Positions 26,950-37,179 of a DNA stretch of 64,000 nt are shown here, in pieces. The stretch lies in contig NZ_FWFZ01000001.1 in the NCBI RefSeq assembly GCF_900172355.1, forward strand, positions 248,001 to 312,000. Direction: 5' to 3'. Origin of the DNA: Roseisalinus antarcticus. GTDB taxonomy: Bacteria; Pseudomonadota; Alphaproteobacteria; Rhodobacterales; Rhodobacteraceae. Each line of letters begins with the position of its first letter. Positions within the stretch are counted from its first letter, which is position 1. The position numbers were made by a program, and so were the translations under genes. Under the pieces are notes generated by a model. The model was not told the DNA's origin. It saw only the letters and a list, made by a program, of their open reading frames with translations, and did not search any database.

Positions 26950-28485
26950 ATGAGTGATCCGCCCGAGACGAGTGCCCCGCCCGATCAGGGCATCGGTCCC
27001 CCGCTGGCGGTGCTCGGCGTCTTCGCGGGCGTTGCGATGACCGTGCTCTCGGCCTTTGCCGGGGCCTGGTGGATCTGGGCGGCGGTGATTCTGTGGCTGG
27101 GGCTGGTCCTGATCGCGATCCTGGGGCAAAGCGACCCGGCCAGCCGCGCCTTCCTGTCGGGCACCTTGCGCAAATCGACCTACACCCAGATCTACACGAC
27201 CTTGACCCGCCGCCGGGTCATGGCGCTCTGGTCCCGCTATTGCGACCCGGCAGAGGACCGCGCCACCCTGCCTCACCTTTTCCGGTCCGCCCTGACATGG
27301 CGGATCTACAGCTTTGCCCTTCTGATCGCCGTCGTCTATCCCATTGTCCTTCTGGTCGGTCAGTGGATCGTTACCGGCGCGGACGCCCGGCTGGGCATCG
27401 CGACAGTCATACCCGCCGCGGATTTCTGGCCGGACAGGGCGATCACACTTGGCCTCTTGACCATCCTGATCGCAAGCTTTGGTGCGCGGAAACTGGCGGC
27501 AGCCAGTCGGCATCGTGTCCTGCGACAGGCTGCCGACTGGCTGCCTCTCGTCGCATCCGTAGCCGTAATGGCAGTCGCAGTCGCAGTCGCGGTCGCAGGC
27601 GCAGTCGCAGTCGCAGTCGCAGGCGCAGTCGCAGGCGCAGTCGCAGTCGCAGGCGCAGTCGCAGTCGAAGGCGCAGGCGCAGTCGCAGTCGCAGGCGCAG
27701 TCGGAGGCGCAGGCGCAGTCGCAGGCGCAGGCGCAGGCGCAGTCGCAGTCGCAGTCGCAGCCGTAACCTTCTGGCTCGCTGCGAAAGGCAAGCCTCGCAC
27801 CGTGCTGTGGCTCGCTTCCGGGTCAGTGTTTGTGGCCTGGGTCAGCGCGACGGTTTTCATCGACTGGCGGGCGGCCGGCGATCCTCAACGCGCCCTCTTC
27901 CTCTTCCTCGGAGTCTTTCCCCTCGCCAACGCGCTGTTCGACGCGCTGTCCTATGCCGCCACGCTGGCGCTGCTGCGCCGGGGGCTGCGCTCTCGGTTGC
28001 CGCTGGTGTGGGGGCTGGCCGATCTCGCCTTTGCCTGCGTGCTGTTCCTCGCCCTCGGGCTGGCGCTCACCGCCCTCGTCCACGGGCTGAACACGCTCGC
28101 GGGCACGCCCCTGCTGGACCTCGGTGCGCTCTTTGCGGGGGTCCGAGAGGCGCCGGGGGCCTATGTCTGGCTCTACCTCATGCTCTTTTCCACCCTGGTG
28201 CCGACAGCTCTGCACGGGCTGCTGAGCCTGCTGGGCGTGCAGGGCCTCTGGCCCCGGTTGCTGCGCGCGCCGGTGGCCGACTGGATGCGCAAGGCGGGCG
28301 CGGATCCGGTCAACGCGATCCGGGCGCCCTTCGCGCTCGGCACGATCTGGACGGTGCCGCTGCTGGCCCTCTGCGCCGCGCTCTGGGGGCTTGTCACGCT
28401 CGGCGATGACGCCGCCCGCTGGCTCGGGGCATGGTATTTCGACGCGCTCCTTCGGGTCGCCCATGTGCAATTGGGGGCGCTCTAG
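26950..28485 (+). CDS. Polytopic membrane protein with a low-complexity Ala-Val/Ala-Gly array
   Basis: The 511-residue protein has about ten hydrophobic segments, starting with LAVLGVFAGVAMTVLSAFAG and YSFALLIAVVYPIVLLVGQW. Residues 208-271 are a dipeptide array, nearly all Ala-Val or Ala-Gly, encoded by 32 hexanucleotides. The array is hydrophobic enough to span the membrane two or three times, so changes in copy number would alter a membrane segment and not the frame. I do not recognise the family; the C-terminal half (FGVFPLANALFDALSY-like, MLFSTLVPTALHGLLSLLG) looks like an inner-membrane protein of unknown role. It lies between trpE and a convergent deacetylase-like gene. Confidence 0.8.
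   Translation: MSDPPETSAPPDQGIGPPLAVLGVFAGVAMTVLSAFAGAWWIWAAVILWLGLVLIAILGQSDPASRAFLSGTLRKSTYTQIYTTLTRRRVMALWSRYCDPAEDRATLPHLFRSALTWRIYSFALLIAVVYPIVLLVGQWIVTGADARLGIATVIPAADFWPDRAITLGLLTILIASFGARKLAAASRHRVLRQAADWLPLVASVAVMAVAVAVAVAGAVAVAVAGAVAGAVAVAGAVAVEGAGAVAVAGAVGGAGAVAGAGAGAVAVAVAAVTFWLAAKGKPRTVLWLASGSVFVAWVSATVFIDWRAAGDPQRALFLFLGVFPLANALFDALSYAATLALLRRGLRSRLPLVWGLADLAFACVLFLALGLALTALVHGLNTLAGTPLLDLGALFAGVREAPGAYVWLYLMLFSTLVPTALHGLLSLLGVQGLWPRLLRAPVADWMRKAGADPVNAIRAPFALGTIWTVPLLALCAALWGLVTLGDDAARWLGAWYFDALLRVAHVQLGAL
27571..27762. repeat. 32-copy hexanucleotide array, GCAGTC / GCAGGC
   Basis: Thirty-two contiguous hexamers, almost all GCAGTC or GCAGGC, with single-base variants (GCGGTC, GAAGGC-type and GGAGGC-type). 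They lie in frame in the membrane-protein gene. The mixture of two unit types in an irregular order suggests repeated slippage and recombination. Copy number could differ between strains. Confidence 0.92.
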
Positions 28486-28497
28486 TGCCCGGCGGCG

Positions 28498-30057
28498 TCA
28501 GCCCTCTTCGGACTGCTCCAGCAACAGGGTCGAGACCGGGCCCGGCTGCACCTGGCCGTCGCGGGCCGCGGTGCCCCAGAGGATCAGGGCCGAGATGGTG
28601 TCGGGCCGCAGCCGCGCCAGCACCGTCGTGCCCGCGTCCTGGCGGGCCCGGAACGCCGCCTGTTCGAGGAACCGCCGCACCACCCGCGCGTCCTGCCCCT
28701 CGGCGTCAAGATCGCGGTAGATCGTCGTCGCGGGCACGCCTGCCGCCTCGGCCGAGCGCAGCGCGGTGTTCAACCCCTGGCTGATGCTGACAAAGCCCAT
28801 CCCCCGTTCGGCCAGCGCCGCGATGGCCTGGTCGGTCGCGGCGCGGTTCGCCTGCAGCCCGCCCTCGCCGGCATCGACCAGCACCACCGCATCGGGCACG
28901 GCGCGCAGCGCGGCCGCCATGTTGACTTCCACGTCCTGGGGCGTGGCGCCGGCGGGCAGTCGGGCCAGAATGCCCACCTCGAACCCCGCGTCCCGAAAGG
29001 CACGGGCCCGCGCCCCGGCGCCCTCGGCGGCGGGATCCAGCACTACTGTCACCTTCATGGGCAGGGCGCCGAGGATGATATCGGCCTCCGGCACGCTGCC
29101 ATCGTCGAGCATCACCACGGCGATCAGGGGCCTGCCGTCGGTCTCCACCTCGGCGCCGTAGCGGCGCAGGGCGGGTACGGCGTCATCCGCCGCCTCCGCC
29201 GCGGGGGCGCCGGCAAGGCCGGATCCGGTCTCGGAGGACAGCGCAAAGCGAGGCGGCGGGGCGGGGTCGTCGGGGACGATCTCGACCACGACCGGCGCGT
29301 CACCGGCCCCGTCTGGCTCTGGCAGGACCTCGACCATCGTGGGCGCATCGGGCTCCGGCGTGACCTCGACCACGGCCACGCTGTCCCGAGCCTCCGCCAC
29401 GACCGGAGGCTCGGGCGCCGGCACGACTTCCACCACGACCGGCGCCTCGGGCGCCTCGGGCGCGACCACGCTGTCCGGGGCGTCGGACACCACCGGAGCG
29501 TCGGGCCCGGGCGTGTCCGACGGCGCGACCGGCGCGTCCGCCGCGGACGGATCCGTCGCGGCCGGGTCCGGGGCCTCGGGCACCACTTCGGGCGGCGGCG
29601 CGGCGCTTTGGGTGGAGACGTCGGGCGCGGCCTCGGGGCCGGGCGAATCAGGGGCGCGGCCAAGGGGCGGTGCCAGGACCGGGTCATCGCCGGGACCGGA
29701 CATCTCGGGCGGGGCCGCGGCCTGCGGGCTGTCCAGACCTGACGACACCGCGCCCGTCTCGGGGCGGGTCGCCGGGGTCATGTCGGCAGCGGGCGCGGCC
29801 GAATCCTGCGAGGGCACCTCGGGCGCCGGGGCCTCGGGGATCGAGGGCGCGCCGGCGATCTCCACCGGCGCGACATCGGTGCCGGACGCTGCGTCAGGTG
29901 CTGCGCCGGGCGCCATGGATGCCCCAGGCGCCTCGACCTGCGGCGGGTCCGGCGGCGCGTTTCCGGCCGGTTGTTCGCCCAGCAACGACGCCAGCGCCAA
30001 GGAAATGGCCGAGACGATCACGCCCCAGAACGCCCCCGAAAGAATGCCTCGAAACAT
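28498..30057 (-). CDS. Divergent polysaccharide deacetylase family protein (YibQ-like)
   Basis: This 519-residue protein has an N-terminal membrane anchor (FWGVIVSAISLALASLLG), then about 250 residues of Pro/Ala/Glu/Val-rich low-complexity linker, and a C-terminal domain of the divergent polysaccharide deacetylase family: PLIAVVMLDDGSVPEADIIL, FEVGILARLPAGATPQDVE and AERGMGFVSISQGLN. The C-terminal domain should sit in the periplasm and act on cell-wall or envelope glycans, but family members often lack the usual metal ligands. It converges with the array-bearing membrane protein (13 bases apart) and is divergent from trpG. Confidence 0.8.
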   Translation of the reverse strand: MFRGILSGAFWGVIVSAISLALASLLGEQPAGNAPPDPPQVEAPGASMAPGAAPDAASGTDVAPVEIAGAPSIPEAPAPEVPSQDSAAPAADMTPATRPETGAVSSGLDSPQAAAPPEMSGPGDDPVLAPPLGRAPDSPGPEAAPDVSTQSAAPPPEVVPEAPDPAATDPSAADAPVAPSDTPGPDAPVVSDAPDSVVAPEAPEAPVVVEVVPAPEPPVVAEARDSVAVVEVTPEPDAPTMVEVLPEPDGAGDAPVVVEIVPDDPAPPPRFALSSETGSGLAGAPAAEAADDAVPALRRYGAEVETDGRPLIAVVMLDDGSVPEADIILGALPMKVTVVLDPAAEGAGARARAFRDAGFEVGILARLPAGATPQDVEVNMAAALRAVPDAVVLVDAGEGGLQANRAATDQAIAALAERGMGFVSISQGLNTALRSAEAAGVPATTIYRDLDAEGQDARVVRRFLEQAAFRARQDAGTTVLARLRPDTISALILWGTAARDGQVQPGPVSTLLLEQSEEG

Positions 30058-30183
30058 CTGTCAACACCGTCCTGCTCTGGCCGTTGGTGGCCTTGACGCC
30101 CTTGGGCTTTGCAGCCCATGTATGACCCTGAACGATACCGTTTGCAAAGGCGTGGACGGTAGCCCCCAAATCGGCCCTTCGCC

Positions 30184-30765
30184 ATGCTGCTTCTGATCGA
30201 CAACTACGACAGCTTTACCTACAACCTCGTGCATTATCTCGGCGAGCTTGGCGCGGACGTCGTGGTCCGCCGCAACGATGCGCTCGACGTGCAGGCGGCG
30301 ATGGCGCTGAAACCGGCGGGAATCGTGCTGTCGCCGGGGCCTTGCGATCCGTCCCAGGCCGGGATCTGCCTTGCGATGACCGAGGCGGCGGCAGAGACCG
30401 GAACGCCGCTGCTTGGCGTGTGCCTGGGTCATCAGACCATCGGCCAGGCCTTCGGCGGCAAGGTCGTGCGCTGCCACGAGATCGTGCACGGCAAGATGGG
30501 CGCGGTCGAGCATGCCGGGCGCGGCCTCTTTGCCGGGCTGCCCTCGCCGCTCAGGGCCACGCGCTACCACTCGCTGGTGGTCGAGCGCGAGACGCTGCCG
30601 GATACGCTCGAGGTCACGGCAGAGCTCGACGACGGCACTATCATGGGCCTGGCCCACCGAACCCTTCCCATTCACGGCGTGCAGTTCCATCCCGAAAGCA
30701 TCGCCTCGGAACACGGACATCAGCTCTTGCAGAATTTCCTCGACCTCGTCCCGGTGCCGGCATGA
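30184..30765 (+). CDS. trpG: Anthranilate synthase component II (glutamine amidotransferase)
   Basis: TrpG releases ammonia from glutamine for TrpE. The 193-residue class I amidotransferase has [18 protein letters not shown] at the start, [14 protein letters not shown], the nucleophile Cys80 in [15 protein letters not shown] and the His/Glu pair in [13 protein letters not shown]. The stop overlaps the trpD start by 4 bases (ATGA). It leads a tight cluster trpG-trpD-trpC-moaC-moeA. Confidence 0.97.
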   Translation: MLLLIDNYDSFTYNLVHYLGELGADVVVRRNDALDVQAAMALKPAGIVLSPGPCDPSQAGICLAMTEAAAETGTPLLGVCLGHQTIGQAFGGKVVRCHEIVHGKMGAVEHAGRGLFAGLPSPLRATRYHSLVVERETLPDTLEVTAELDDGTIMGLAHRTLPIHGVQFHPESIASEHGHQLLQNFLDLVPVPA

Positions 30766-31781
30766 CCGACGCCATGAAACCCCTGATCTTCGCCGCCTCC
30801 GAAGGGCCGATGTCGCGGTCCCAGGCGCGCGAGGCCTTCGGCTATCTGTTCGAGGGGGTCGCGACGCCGGCCCAGATCGGCGGCTTCCTGATGGCGCTGC
30901 GGGCGCGGGGCGAATCCGTCGCCGAATACGCCGCGGCCGCCGAGACGATGCGGGCGAAATGCATCCCCGTGACCGCGCCCGAAGGGGCGATGGACATTGT
31001 CGGCACCGGCGGCGACGGGATGGGCACGCTCAACATCTCGACGGCGACCGCCTTCGTCGTCGCGGGCGCGGGGGTGCCGGTCGCCAAGCACGGCAACCGC
31101 AACCTGTCGTCGAAATCCGGCGCGGCGGACGCGCTTGGGAAGATGGGCATAGAGGTCATGGTCGGGCCCGAGGTCGTGGAACGCGGGCTGCGCGAGGCGG
31201 GCATCGGCTTCATGATGGCGCCGATGCACCATCCGGCGATGAAGCATGTGGGCCCCATCCGGCTGGAACTTGGAACAAAGACGATCTTCAACATCCTGGG
31301 GCCGTTGACAAATCCCGCCGGGGTCAAGCGCCAGCTGACCGGCGCCTTCGCCATCGACCTGATCTTTCCCATGGCAGAGACACTGCAGGAGCTGGGGTCG
31401 GAAAAGGCCTGGCTGGTCCATGGCGCCGACGGCACGGACGAGATCTCGATCTGCGGGCCGACCTCCGTCGCCGTGCTGGAGAACGACAAGATCACCGGGC
31501 GCGAGGTCCATCCCGAGGACGCGGGCCTGCCCGTCCATCCGCTCCGCAACATCCTCGGCGGCACGCCCGATGACAACGCCCGAGCGTTCCGCGCCCTGCT
31601 GGCCGGCGACCCCGGCGCCTATCGCGACGCGGTGCTGCTGAACGCGGCCGCAGCACTTCTGGTTGCCGACAAGGTCGCCTCGCTTCGCGACGGCGTCGCC
31701 ATGGCCCGCGAGAGCATCGACCGCGGGGCGGCCGCCCGCGCGGTCGAGACCCTGGCCCGCATCACCTCGGAGGCCGCATGA
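30762..31781 (+). CDS. trpD: Anthranilate phosphoribosyltransferase
   Basis: TrpD joins anthranilate to phosphoribosyl pyrophosphate, the second step of tryptophan synthesis. The 339-residue protein shows the family signatures [52 protein letters not shown] and [12 protein letters not shown]. It overlaps trpG upstream and trpC downstream by 4 bases each, so the three are translationally coupled. Confidence 0.97.
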   Translation: MTDAMKPLIFAASEGPMSRSQAREAFGYLFEGVATPAQIGGFLMALRARGESVAEYAAAAETMRAKCIPVTAPEGAMDIVGTGGDGMGTLNISTATAFVVAGAGVPVAKHGNRNLSSKSGAADALGKMGIEVMVGPEVVERGLREAGIGFMMAPMHHPAMKHVGPIRLELGTKTIFNILGPLTNPAGVKRQLTGAFAIDLIFPMAETLQELGSEKAWLVHGADGTDEISICGPTSVAVLENDKITGREVHPEDAGLPVHPLRNILGGTPDDNARAFRALLAGDPGAYRDAVLLNAAAALLVADKVASLRDGVAMARESIDRGAAARAVETLARITSEAA

Positions 31782-32587
31782 CCACCGTTCTCGACCGGAT
31801 CAAGACCTACAAGCTCGAAGACGTGGCGGCGCGCAAGGCTGCCCTGCCGCTCTCGGACGTCGAGGACCGGGCCCGCCGTGCCGGGCGGCCCCGAGGCTTT
31901 GCCGAGACGCTCACCAGAGCCACCAAGGAAGGCTATGGGCTGATCGCCGAGATCAAGAAAGCGTCGCCCTCCAAGGGCCTGATTCGAGAGGATTTCGAGC
32001 CTGCAGACCTCGCCCGGGCCTATGCCACGGGTGGCGCGGCTTGCCTGTCGGTCCTGACGGATACGCCCTCGTTCCAGGGGGCGGATGAGTTCCTTGTCGC
32101 GGCTCGCGAGGCGGTCAACCTGCCCGTCCTGCGCAAGGATTTCATGTATGACACCTACCAGGTCGCCGAAGCGCGAGCACTTGGCGCCGACTGCATCCTC
32201 ATCATCATGGCCTCGGTGTCCAACGCCCAGGCGATCGAGCTCGAAGAGGCCGCCCTTTTCTGGGGCATGGACGTTCTGATCGAGGTGCACGACGCCGAAG
32301 AGCTGGAGCGCGCCAGCCTGCTCAAGAGCCCGCTGATGGGCATCAACAACCGCGACCTGCGCAGTTTCGACACCACCCTCGACACCACGCGCACCCTGTC
32401 GCGCCTGGTGCCGCCGGACAAGCTGATCATCGCCGAAAGCGGCCTGTCGACGCCGGCGGATCTGGCCGAACTCGCCCGCTACGGCGCCCGCGCCTTCCTC
32501 ATCGGCGAAAGCCTGATGCGGCAGGCCGACGTGGCCACCGCGACCCGAGAACTTCTGGCGAATCCCCTCACCGCAACAGGCATCTAG
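31778..32587 (+). CDS. trpC: Indole-3-glycerol-phosphate synthase
   Basis: TrpC closes the indole ring to give indole-3-glycerol phosphate. The 269-residue TIM barrel has the catalytic Lys in [27 protein letters not shown], the Glu of [11 protein letters not shown] and [11 protein letters not shown]. It is a single-function enzyme, not fused to TrpF. The start overlaps the trpD stop (ATGA) and moaC begins directly after its stop codon. Confidence 0.97.
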   Translation: MTTVLDRIKTYKLEDVAARKAALPLSDVEDRARRAGRPRGFAETLTRATKEGYGLIAEIKKASPSKGLIREDFEPADLARAYATGGAACLSVLTDTPSFQGADEFLVAAREAVNLPVLRKDFMYDTYQVAEARALGADCILIIMASVSNAQAIELEEAALFWGMDVLIEVHDAEELERASLLKSPLMGINNRDLRSFDTTLDTTRTLSRLVPPDKLIIAESGLSTPADLAELARYGARAFLIGESLMRQADVATATRELLANPLTATGI

Positions 32588-33061
32588 ATGGCAAAGCTCA
32601 CCCATTTCGACAATGCGGGACAGGCGCATATGGTCGATGTTTCGGACAAGCCGGACACGGCCCGCGTGGCCATCGCCGAAGGGCATGTGCGGATGGCGCC
32701 CGACACGCTCTCGATGATCGAGGCCGGCGCGGCCGGCAAGGGCGACGTTCTGGGCATCGCCCGTATCGCCGGCATCACCGGTGCGAAAAAGACCGCCGAT
32801 CTGATCCCGCTCTGCCATCCGCTGCCGCTCAGCAAGGTGGCGCTGGATCTGGTGCCGGACCGGGACCTGCCCGGCATCCGCATCACCGCCACGGTGCGGA
32901 CCACGGGGCCGACCGGGGTCGAGATGGAGGCGCTCACGGCGGTCTCGACGGCGGCGCTGACCGTCTACGACATGGTCAAGGCGGTGCAGAAAGACATGGA
33001 GATCGGCGGGCTGCGCGTGCGGCTCAAGGATGGAGGAAAGTCCGGACGTTTCGAGGCATGA
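32588..33061 (+). CDS. moaC: Cyclic pyranopterin monophosphate synthase MoaC
   Basis: MoaC acts with MoaA to turn GTP into cyclic pyranopterin, the first intermediate of molybdenum cofactor. The 157-residue protein has the family motifs [34 protein letters not shown] and [23 protein letters not shown] (quoted in part). It begins with no gap after trpC and overlaps moeA by 4 bases, linking cofactor synthesis to the tryptophan genes. Confidence 0.96.
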   Translation: MAKLTHFDNAGQAHMVDVSDKPDTARVAIAEGHVRMAPDTLSMIEAGAAGKGDVLGIARIAGITGAKKTADLIPLCHPLPLSKVALDLVPDRDLPGIRITATVRTTGPTGVEMEALTAVSTAALTVYDMVKAVQKDMEIGGLRVRLKDGGKSGRFEA

Positions 33062-34227
33062 TCTCTGTCGCCGAGGCTCTCGAAAGGCTTTTCGGGCTGG
33101 TCGTCCCGACCGGGACGCAGACCGTGCCTCTGACCGAGGCCGCCGGGCGCTACATGACGGCGCCCGCCATCGCGGACCGGACCCAGCCGCCCTTCGCCGC
33201 CTCCGCGATGGACGGCTATGCCTTTCGCGACGCAGACCTGGGCGCGAACGCCCGGCTTCGGGTGATCGGTGAGGCAGCCGCGGGCGCGGGCTCCGACAAG
33301 AGTGTCGGGCCGGGCGAGGCCATCCGGATCTTCACCGGGGCCCCCCTGCCGCAAGGCGCCGACCGGGTCGTGATCCAGGAGGATGTGACCCGCGACGGCG
33401 ACATGATCTCGATCATTGGTGATGTCGGTAATTCCTTTCATATCAGACCCATGGGGGCCGACTTTAAAGCGGGTCACCAGCTTGATCCGCGTGTTCTGAC
33501 CCCCGGCGACGTCGCCCTTCTCGCCGCCATGAACCTGCCGCGGGTCACGGTCGCCCGCAAACCGGTGATCGCATTGCTGCCCACAGGCAACGAGCTTGTG
33601 CAACCCGGAGAGGATCCCGGACCGGACCAGGTCATCGCCTCCAACAGCTATGGTTTGCATGCCTTGCTGGCCGCGGCCGGCGCGGCGCCGCGGATGCTGC
33701 CCGTCGCGCGCGACACCACCGCCTCGCTGGAGATGGCGATCGGGCTGGCCGAGGGGGCGGACCTGCTGGTCACCATCGGCGGGGCCTCCGTGGGCGACCA
33801 CGACCTGGTCGGCGCCGTGACCGAGCGACTGGGCATGGACCGGGCGTTCTACAAGGTCGCGATGCGGCCCGGCAAGCCGCTCATCGCCGGGCGCATCGGC
33901 GGGATGGCCATGGTGGGTCTTCCAGGAAATCCCGTCTCGGCAATGGTTTGCGGGACGATCTTCCTGCGCCCCATGGTGCGGGCCTATCTCGGCCAGCCGG
34001 CCGCGCCCGAGCCCCGGCAGCACGCGCCGCTCGCCGCGCCCCTGCCCGCCAACGGCCCGCGAGAGCACTACATGCGCGCAACGCTCACACCCGAGGGTCT
34101 GTGCGCCGACAAGCGCCAGGATTCGGCGCTGCTGAGCGTGCTGGCCGCCGCCGGCGCCTTGATCGTGCGCCCGCCGGGCGACGCCGCCCGTGAGATCGGC
34201 GAAGAGGTGCCGTTCATCCGGCTCTGA
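33058..34227 (+). CDS. moeA: Molybdopterin molybdenumtransferase MoeA
   Basis: MoeA inserts molybdate into adenylated molybdopterin. The 389-residue protein has the N-terminal [18 protein letters not shown], the [15 protein letters not shown] stretch, the central MPT-binding domain with [11 protein letters not shown] and [12 protein letters not shown], and [14 protein letters not shown] near the C-terminus. It overlaps moaC by 4 bases. The intergenic gap to lexA (107 bases) holds the SOS-controlled promoter. Confidence 0.96.
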   Translation: MISVAEALERLFGLVVPTGTQTVPLTEAAGRYMTAPAIADRTQPPFAASAMDGYAFRDADLGANARLRVIGEAAAGAGSDKSVGPGEAIRIFTGAPLPQGADRVVIQEDVTRDGDMISIIGDVGNSFHIRPMGADFKAGHQLDPRVLTPGDVALLAAMNLPRVTVARKPVIALLPTGNELVQPGEDPGPDQVIASNSYGLHALLAAAGAAPRMLPVARDTTASLEMAIGLAEGADLLVTIGGASVGDHDLVGAVTERLGMDRAFYKVAMRPGKPLIAGRIGGMAMVGLPGNPVSAMVCGTIFLRPMVRAYLGQPAAPEPRQHAPLAAPLPANGPREHYMRATLTPEGLCADKRQDSALLSVLAAAGALIVRPPGDAAREIGEEVPFIRL

Positions 34228-34260
34228 TCCCTCCGGCTTTGCCCCCCCAATTCCGGCGGG

Positions 34261-34289
34261 TTGACACAAAAGGCGAACATACCTAGAAC
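34261..34289 (+). promoter_or_regulatory. lexA promoter with SOS box
   Basis: TTGACA at 34261-34266 is a consensus -35 element. GAAC at 34275-34278 and GAAC at 34286-34289 are separated by seven bases, which is the alphaproteobacterial SOS box (GTTC-N7-GTTC on the other strand). The second half-site overlaps the expected -10 position, so LexA binding should block its own promoter. Confidence 0.82.
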
Positions 34290-34334
34290 ATTCGGTAACG
34301 TGCGGCCAGCGCACCTTGGAGGGGTTGGGATATC

Positions 34335-35021
34335 ATGCTGACGAAGAAACAGCTCGATCTGCTTGAGTTCATTCAGAAACGCGTGCAACGCGATGGTGTC
34401 CCGCCGTCCTTCGACGAGATGAAGGAGGCGCTGGACCTGCGCTCCAAGTCCGGCATTCACCGCCTGATCACGGCTCTGGAGGAACGCGGCTTCATCCGGC
34501 GCATGGCCCACCGGGCCCGGGCGCTCGAGGTGGTCAAGCTGCCTGAGGCCCTGCAGGCCAAGGGGTTCACGCCCACGGTGATCGACGGCGGGCGCCCGGA
34601 CGAGGTGCCGCCCAAGGCCCTGCCGATCGAAAGCGGCAGCGCGACGGAGCTGCGGATCATGGGCCGGATCGCGGCCGGTGTGCCGATCGCCGCCATCTCC
34701 GAGGAATCCGGGCGCGTCTCGGTGCCCAACGGCATGGTCGGGCGCGGCGAGCATTACGCGCTCGAGGTGCGCGGGGATTCGATGATCGGGATCGGCATCA
34801 ACGACGGCGATGTCGTGGTGATCCGCGAAACGGTGACCGCCGACGACGGCGACGTGGTCGTGGCGCTGGTCGAGGATCAGGAAGCGACGCTCAAGCGGTT
34901 CCGCCGCGAGGGCAGCTCCATTGCGCTGGAGGCGGCCAACCCGGCCTACCCCACCCGGCTGCTGCCGGCCGATCAGGTCAAGGTGCAGGGGCGCCTCGTC
35001 GGTCTGATCCGCACTTATTGA
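34335..35021 (+). CDS. lexA: SOS repressor LexA
   Basis: LexA represses DNA-damage genes until RecA filaments trigger its self-cleavage. The 228-residue protein has the N-terminal winged helix ([14 protein letters not shown] then [17 protein letters not shown]), the cleavage site Ala114-Gly115 (RIAAGVPIA), the nucleophile Ser149 ([10 protein letters not shown]) and the general base Lys187 (EATLKRF). An SOS box in its own promoter fits autoregulation. Its 3' end overlaps the convergent comEC gene by 7 bases. Confidence 0.97.
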   Translation: MLTKKQLDLLEFIQKRVQRDGVPPSFDEMKEALDLRSKSGIHRLITALEERGFIRRMAHRARALEVVKLPEALQAKGFTPTVIDGGRPDEVPPKALPIESGSATELRIMGRIAAGVPIAAISEESGRVSVPNGMVGRGEHYALEVRGDSMIGIGINDGDVVVIRETVTADDGDVVVALVEDQEATLKRFRREGSSIALEAANPAYPTRLLPADQVKVQGRLVGLIRTY

Positions 35022-37105
35022 GCCCTCCCGGCGACACGGGCCGCGGGCCCCGGCGCCAGCACCCGCGGGAGGGTCACCTCCGCGACCTCCGGCGTCCAGA
35101 GCCTGTGACCGGTCGTGCCGCGGGAGGTGACGAGCCGGAGCCCCGCGCCCTCCACATGGCCCGCGACCGCCCCCGCGGCCCGCAGTGCCAGGAGGTCCAG
35201 CATCACGCAGGGCCTCTCCCCCGTCTCGTCCACGTTTGTCACCAGGATATCCGCGCCGCCGCAGCCCTCGACCGCCGCCAGGGCGCGTTTGCCGGTCACG
35301 TGCAGCACCCGCAGCGGGCCGACATCGGCCAGGTCCCCCCGCCGTATCGCGCCAAGATCGTGGGCCGCGTCCTGGGCCATTGGGGCGCCGTCGTTCTCCA
35401 GCCAGATCTCGGCCGAGAAGCCGTCGCCCTTGGGCTTCGACAGGGCGCGGCCTTCGGGCGTCATCACCCCCACGAGGCCCCCGGTATCGGCCACCAGCAG
35501 CGCGGGCCGCTCCGCCTGGCTCCAGAGCGCGGCGGCCAGGCACAGGGGCGCGAGCCCGCCCCAGCGCAGCCGCCCGCGCCACAGGATGACCCACAGCGCC
35601 CCGATGGCGAGCAGCGGCAGCACCCCGTCGCCCGGCGCCACCACGTGGCTGATCGCGCCCTCCCAGCCGGAGACGGTCTTGGCCACCGCCAGGATCCAGC
35701 GCAGCCCAAGCTCCATCACCCAGAGGCCGATCCCGGCCAGCCCCAACGGTGCGAGCACTGCGGCCAGCACCGCCGCCGGCATCACGACGGCCCCCATCAC
35801 CGGCACGCTCAGCACGTTGGCGACCAGCCCGTAATGCGAGACCTGGTTGAAATGCGCGGCGGCGAAGGGCGCCGTCGCCAGCCCCGCGATCAGCGAGGAC
35901 AGCACGACCGAGATCACCGGCTGCAGCCAGCGCGGCCCGATCCGGACCCCGCGAAGCCCGCCGAAGACCGCCACCAGCGCCGTCGTCGCGGCGAAGGACA
36001 TCTGGAAACCGGGGCCCGTCAGCTCTTCGGGACGGCGGATCAGGACGATGACGGCGGCCACCGCCACGGCCCGCAGGGTCAGGGCCCGGCGGTCGAAAAG
36101 GACCGCCACCAGCATCACGCCGACCATGATGAACGCCCGCTCGGTCGCGACATTGCCGCCCGACAGCGCCAGGTAGCCCGCGCCGGCCAGCAGGGCCAGG
36201 ACCGCGCCCGCCTTCTTGGTGTTGAACCGCAGCGCGACCCAGGGCACCAACGCCAGCCCGTAGCGTGTGAGCGCGAAGAGAAACCCGGTCAGCAACCCCA
36301 TGTGCAGCCCCGAGATCGCCAGCAGATGCGCCAGGTTCGAGGCCCGCAGCGCCTCCAGCGTCCGGGCGGGCATGGCGGACCTGTCACCGGTCGTGACGGC
36401 GGCGGCGAAGGCCCCCGCCTCGCCCGCCATCCGGTCCTGCATCGCGGCCGACAGCGCCATGCGCACCCGGTAGATCCACAGGGCGGGGTCGGGCTCGGCC
36501 CCCGAGAGCATCAGCACCGGTGTCCGGGTGTAGCCGACCGCCCCGAGCCCCGAGAACCAGGACATCCGGCGGAAGTCGAAACCGCCGGGCTCTACCGGGC
36601 CGGAGGGCGGCGATAGGTGCCCGGTCAGGATGACCACCATCCCCGGCACGGGCGCGATGAAGCCCTGCTCGCCGTGCAGCGACACCCGAACGCGGGTGGG
36701 CGTGCGCGCCCGCGACATCCGCTCCAGCACGACCCGGTCCAGGGTCAGGCGCACCGCGTCCGAGGCGGAGCGGTCGATCTTGACGATCCGGCCCTCGATC
36801 GCGCCGTAATAGCGGAAGCCCAGCACCGGCTCGGCCACCGCATGGGCGCGCAGCCCCGCAAGACAGAGCCCGCCGGCCACCAGCATCGCCGCCCATCCCA
36901 GGCAGGACAGCACGGGCCCTTCTCGCCGCGCGGCCCAGAAACCGGCCAGCGTGACCAGGGCCAACGCGGCATAGGCCGGCGCCCCCGGCTCCACCCGCAG
37001 GGCGAAGTAGAGGCCGATGCCGGTGCCCAGCCCGACCGGCACCCAGCCGAAAAGCTGGCCGCGTTGTGACAGCAGCGATGCCGAAAGACCCCGAGCCACG
37101 CGCAC
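35015..37105 (-). CDS. comEC: ComEC/Rec2 family DNA-uptake channel
   Basis: ComEC forms the inner-membrane channel for single-stranded DNA in natural transformation, and in Rhodobacter capsulatus it is needed to take up DNA delivered by gene transfer agent. The 696-residue protein has an N-terminal DUF4131-like part ([16 protein letters not shown]), then the competence domain with [48 protein letters not shown] and many helices. The C-terminal soluble region lacks a visible HxHxDH metallo-lactamase motif. It is divergent from gltX and converges with lexA, overlapping it by 7 bases. Confidence 0.92.
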   Translation of the reverse strand: MRVARGLSASLLSQRGQLFGWVPVGLGTGIGLYFALRVEPGAPAYAALALVTLAGFWAARREGPVLSCLGWAAMLVAGGLCLAGLRAHAVAEPVLGFRYYGAIEGRIVKIDRSASDAVRLTLDRVVLERMSRARTPTRVRVSLHGEQGFIAPVPGMVVILTGHLSPPSGPVEPGGFDFRRMSWFSGLGAVGYTRTPVLMLSGAEPDPALWIYRVRMALSAAMQDRMAGEAGAFAAAVTTGDRSAMPARTLEALRASNLAHLLAISGLHMGLLTGFLFALTRYGLALVPWVALRFNTKKAGAVLALLAGAGYLALSGGNVATERAFIMVGVMLVAVLFDRRALTLRAVAVAAVIVLIRRPEELTGPGFQMSFAATTALVAVFGGLRGVRIGPRWLQPVISVVLSSLIAGLATAPFAAAHFNQVSHYGLVANVLSVPVMGAVVMPAAVLAAVLAPLGLAGIGLWVMELGLRWILAVAKTVSGWEGAISHVVAPGDGVLPLLAIGALWVILWRGRLRWGGLAPLCLAAALWSQAERPALLVADTGGLVGVMTPEGRALSKPKGDGFSAEIWLENDGAPMAQDAAHDLGAIRRGDLADVGPLRVLHVTGKRALAAVEGCGGADILVTNVDETGERPCVMLDLLALRAAGAVAGHVEGAGLRLVTSRGTTGHRLWTPEVAEVTLPRVLAPGPAARVAGRAQ

Positions 37106-37179
37106 TTGTCCTTCATCCGCCGCGCAAGTATCCCCCGCAGCATAGGCCCAACACGGTTAGCGAAAGGTAAACACGTCCC

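Noticed and set aside
27571-27762. CRISPR array
   Set aside because: Contiguous hexamers with no spacers, in frame within a gene.
27069-28409. Arg/Ser-rich frame resembling an SR protein, and a Thr/Ala-rich frame on the other strand
   Set aside because: Both are other frames of the hexamer array; the membrane-protein frame has proper start, helices and normal sequence on both sides.
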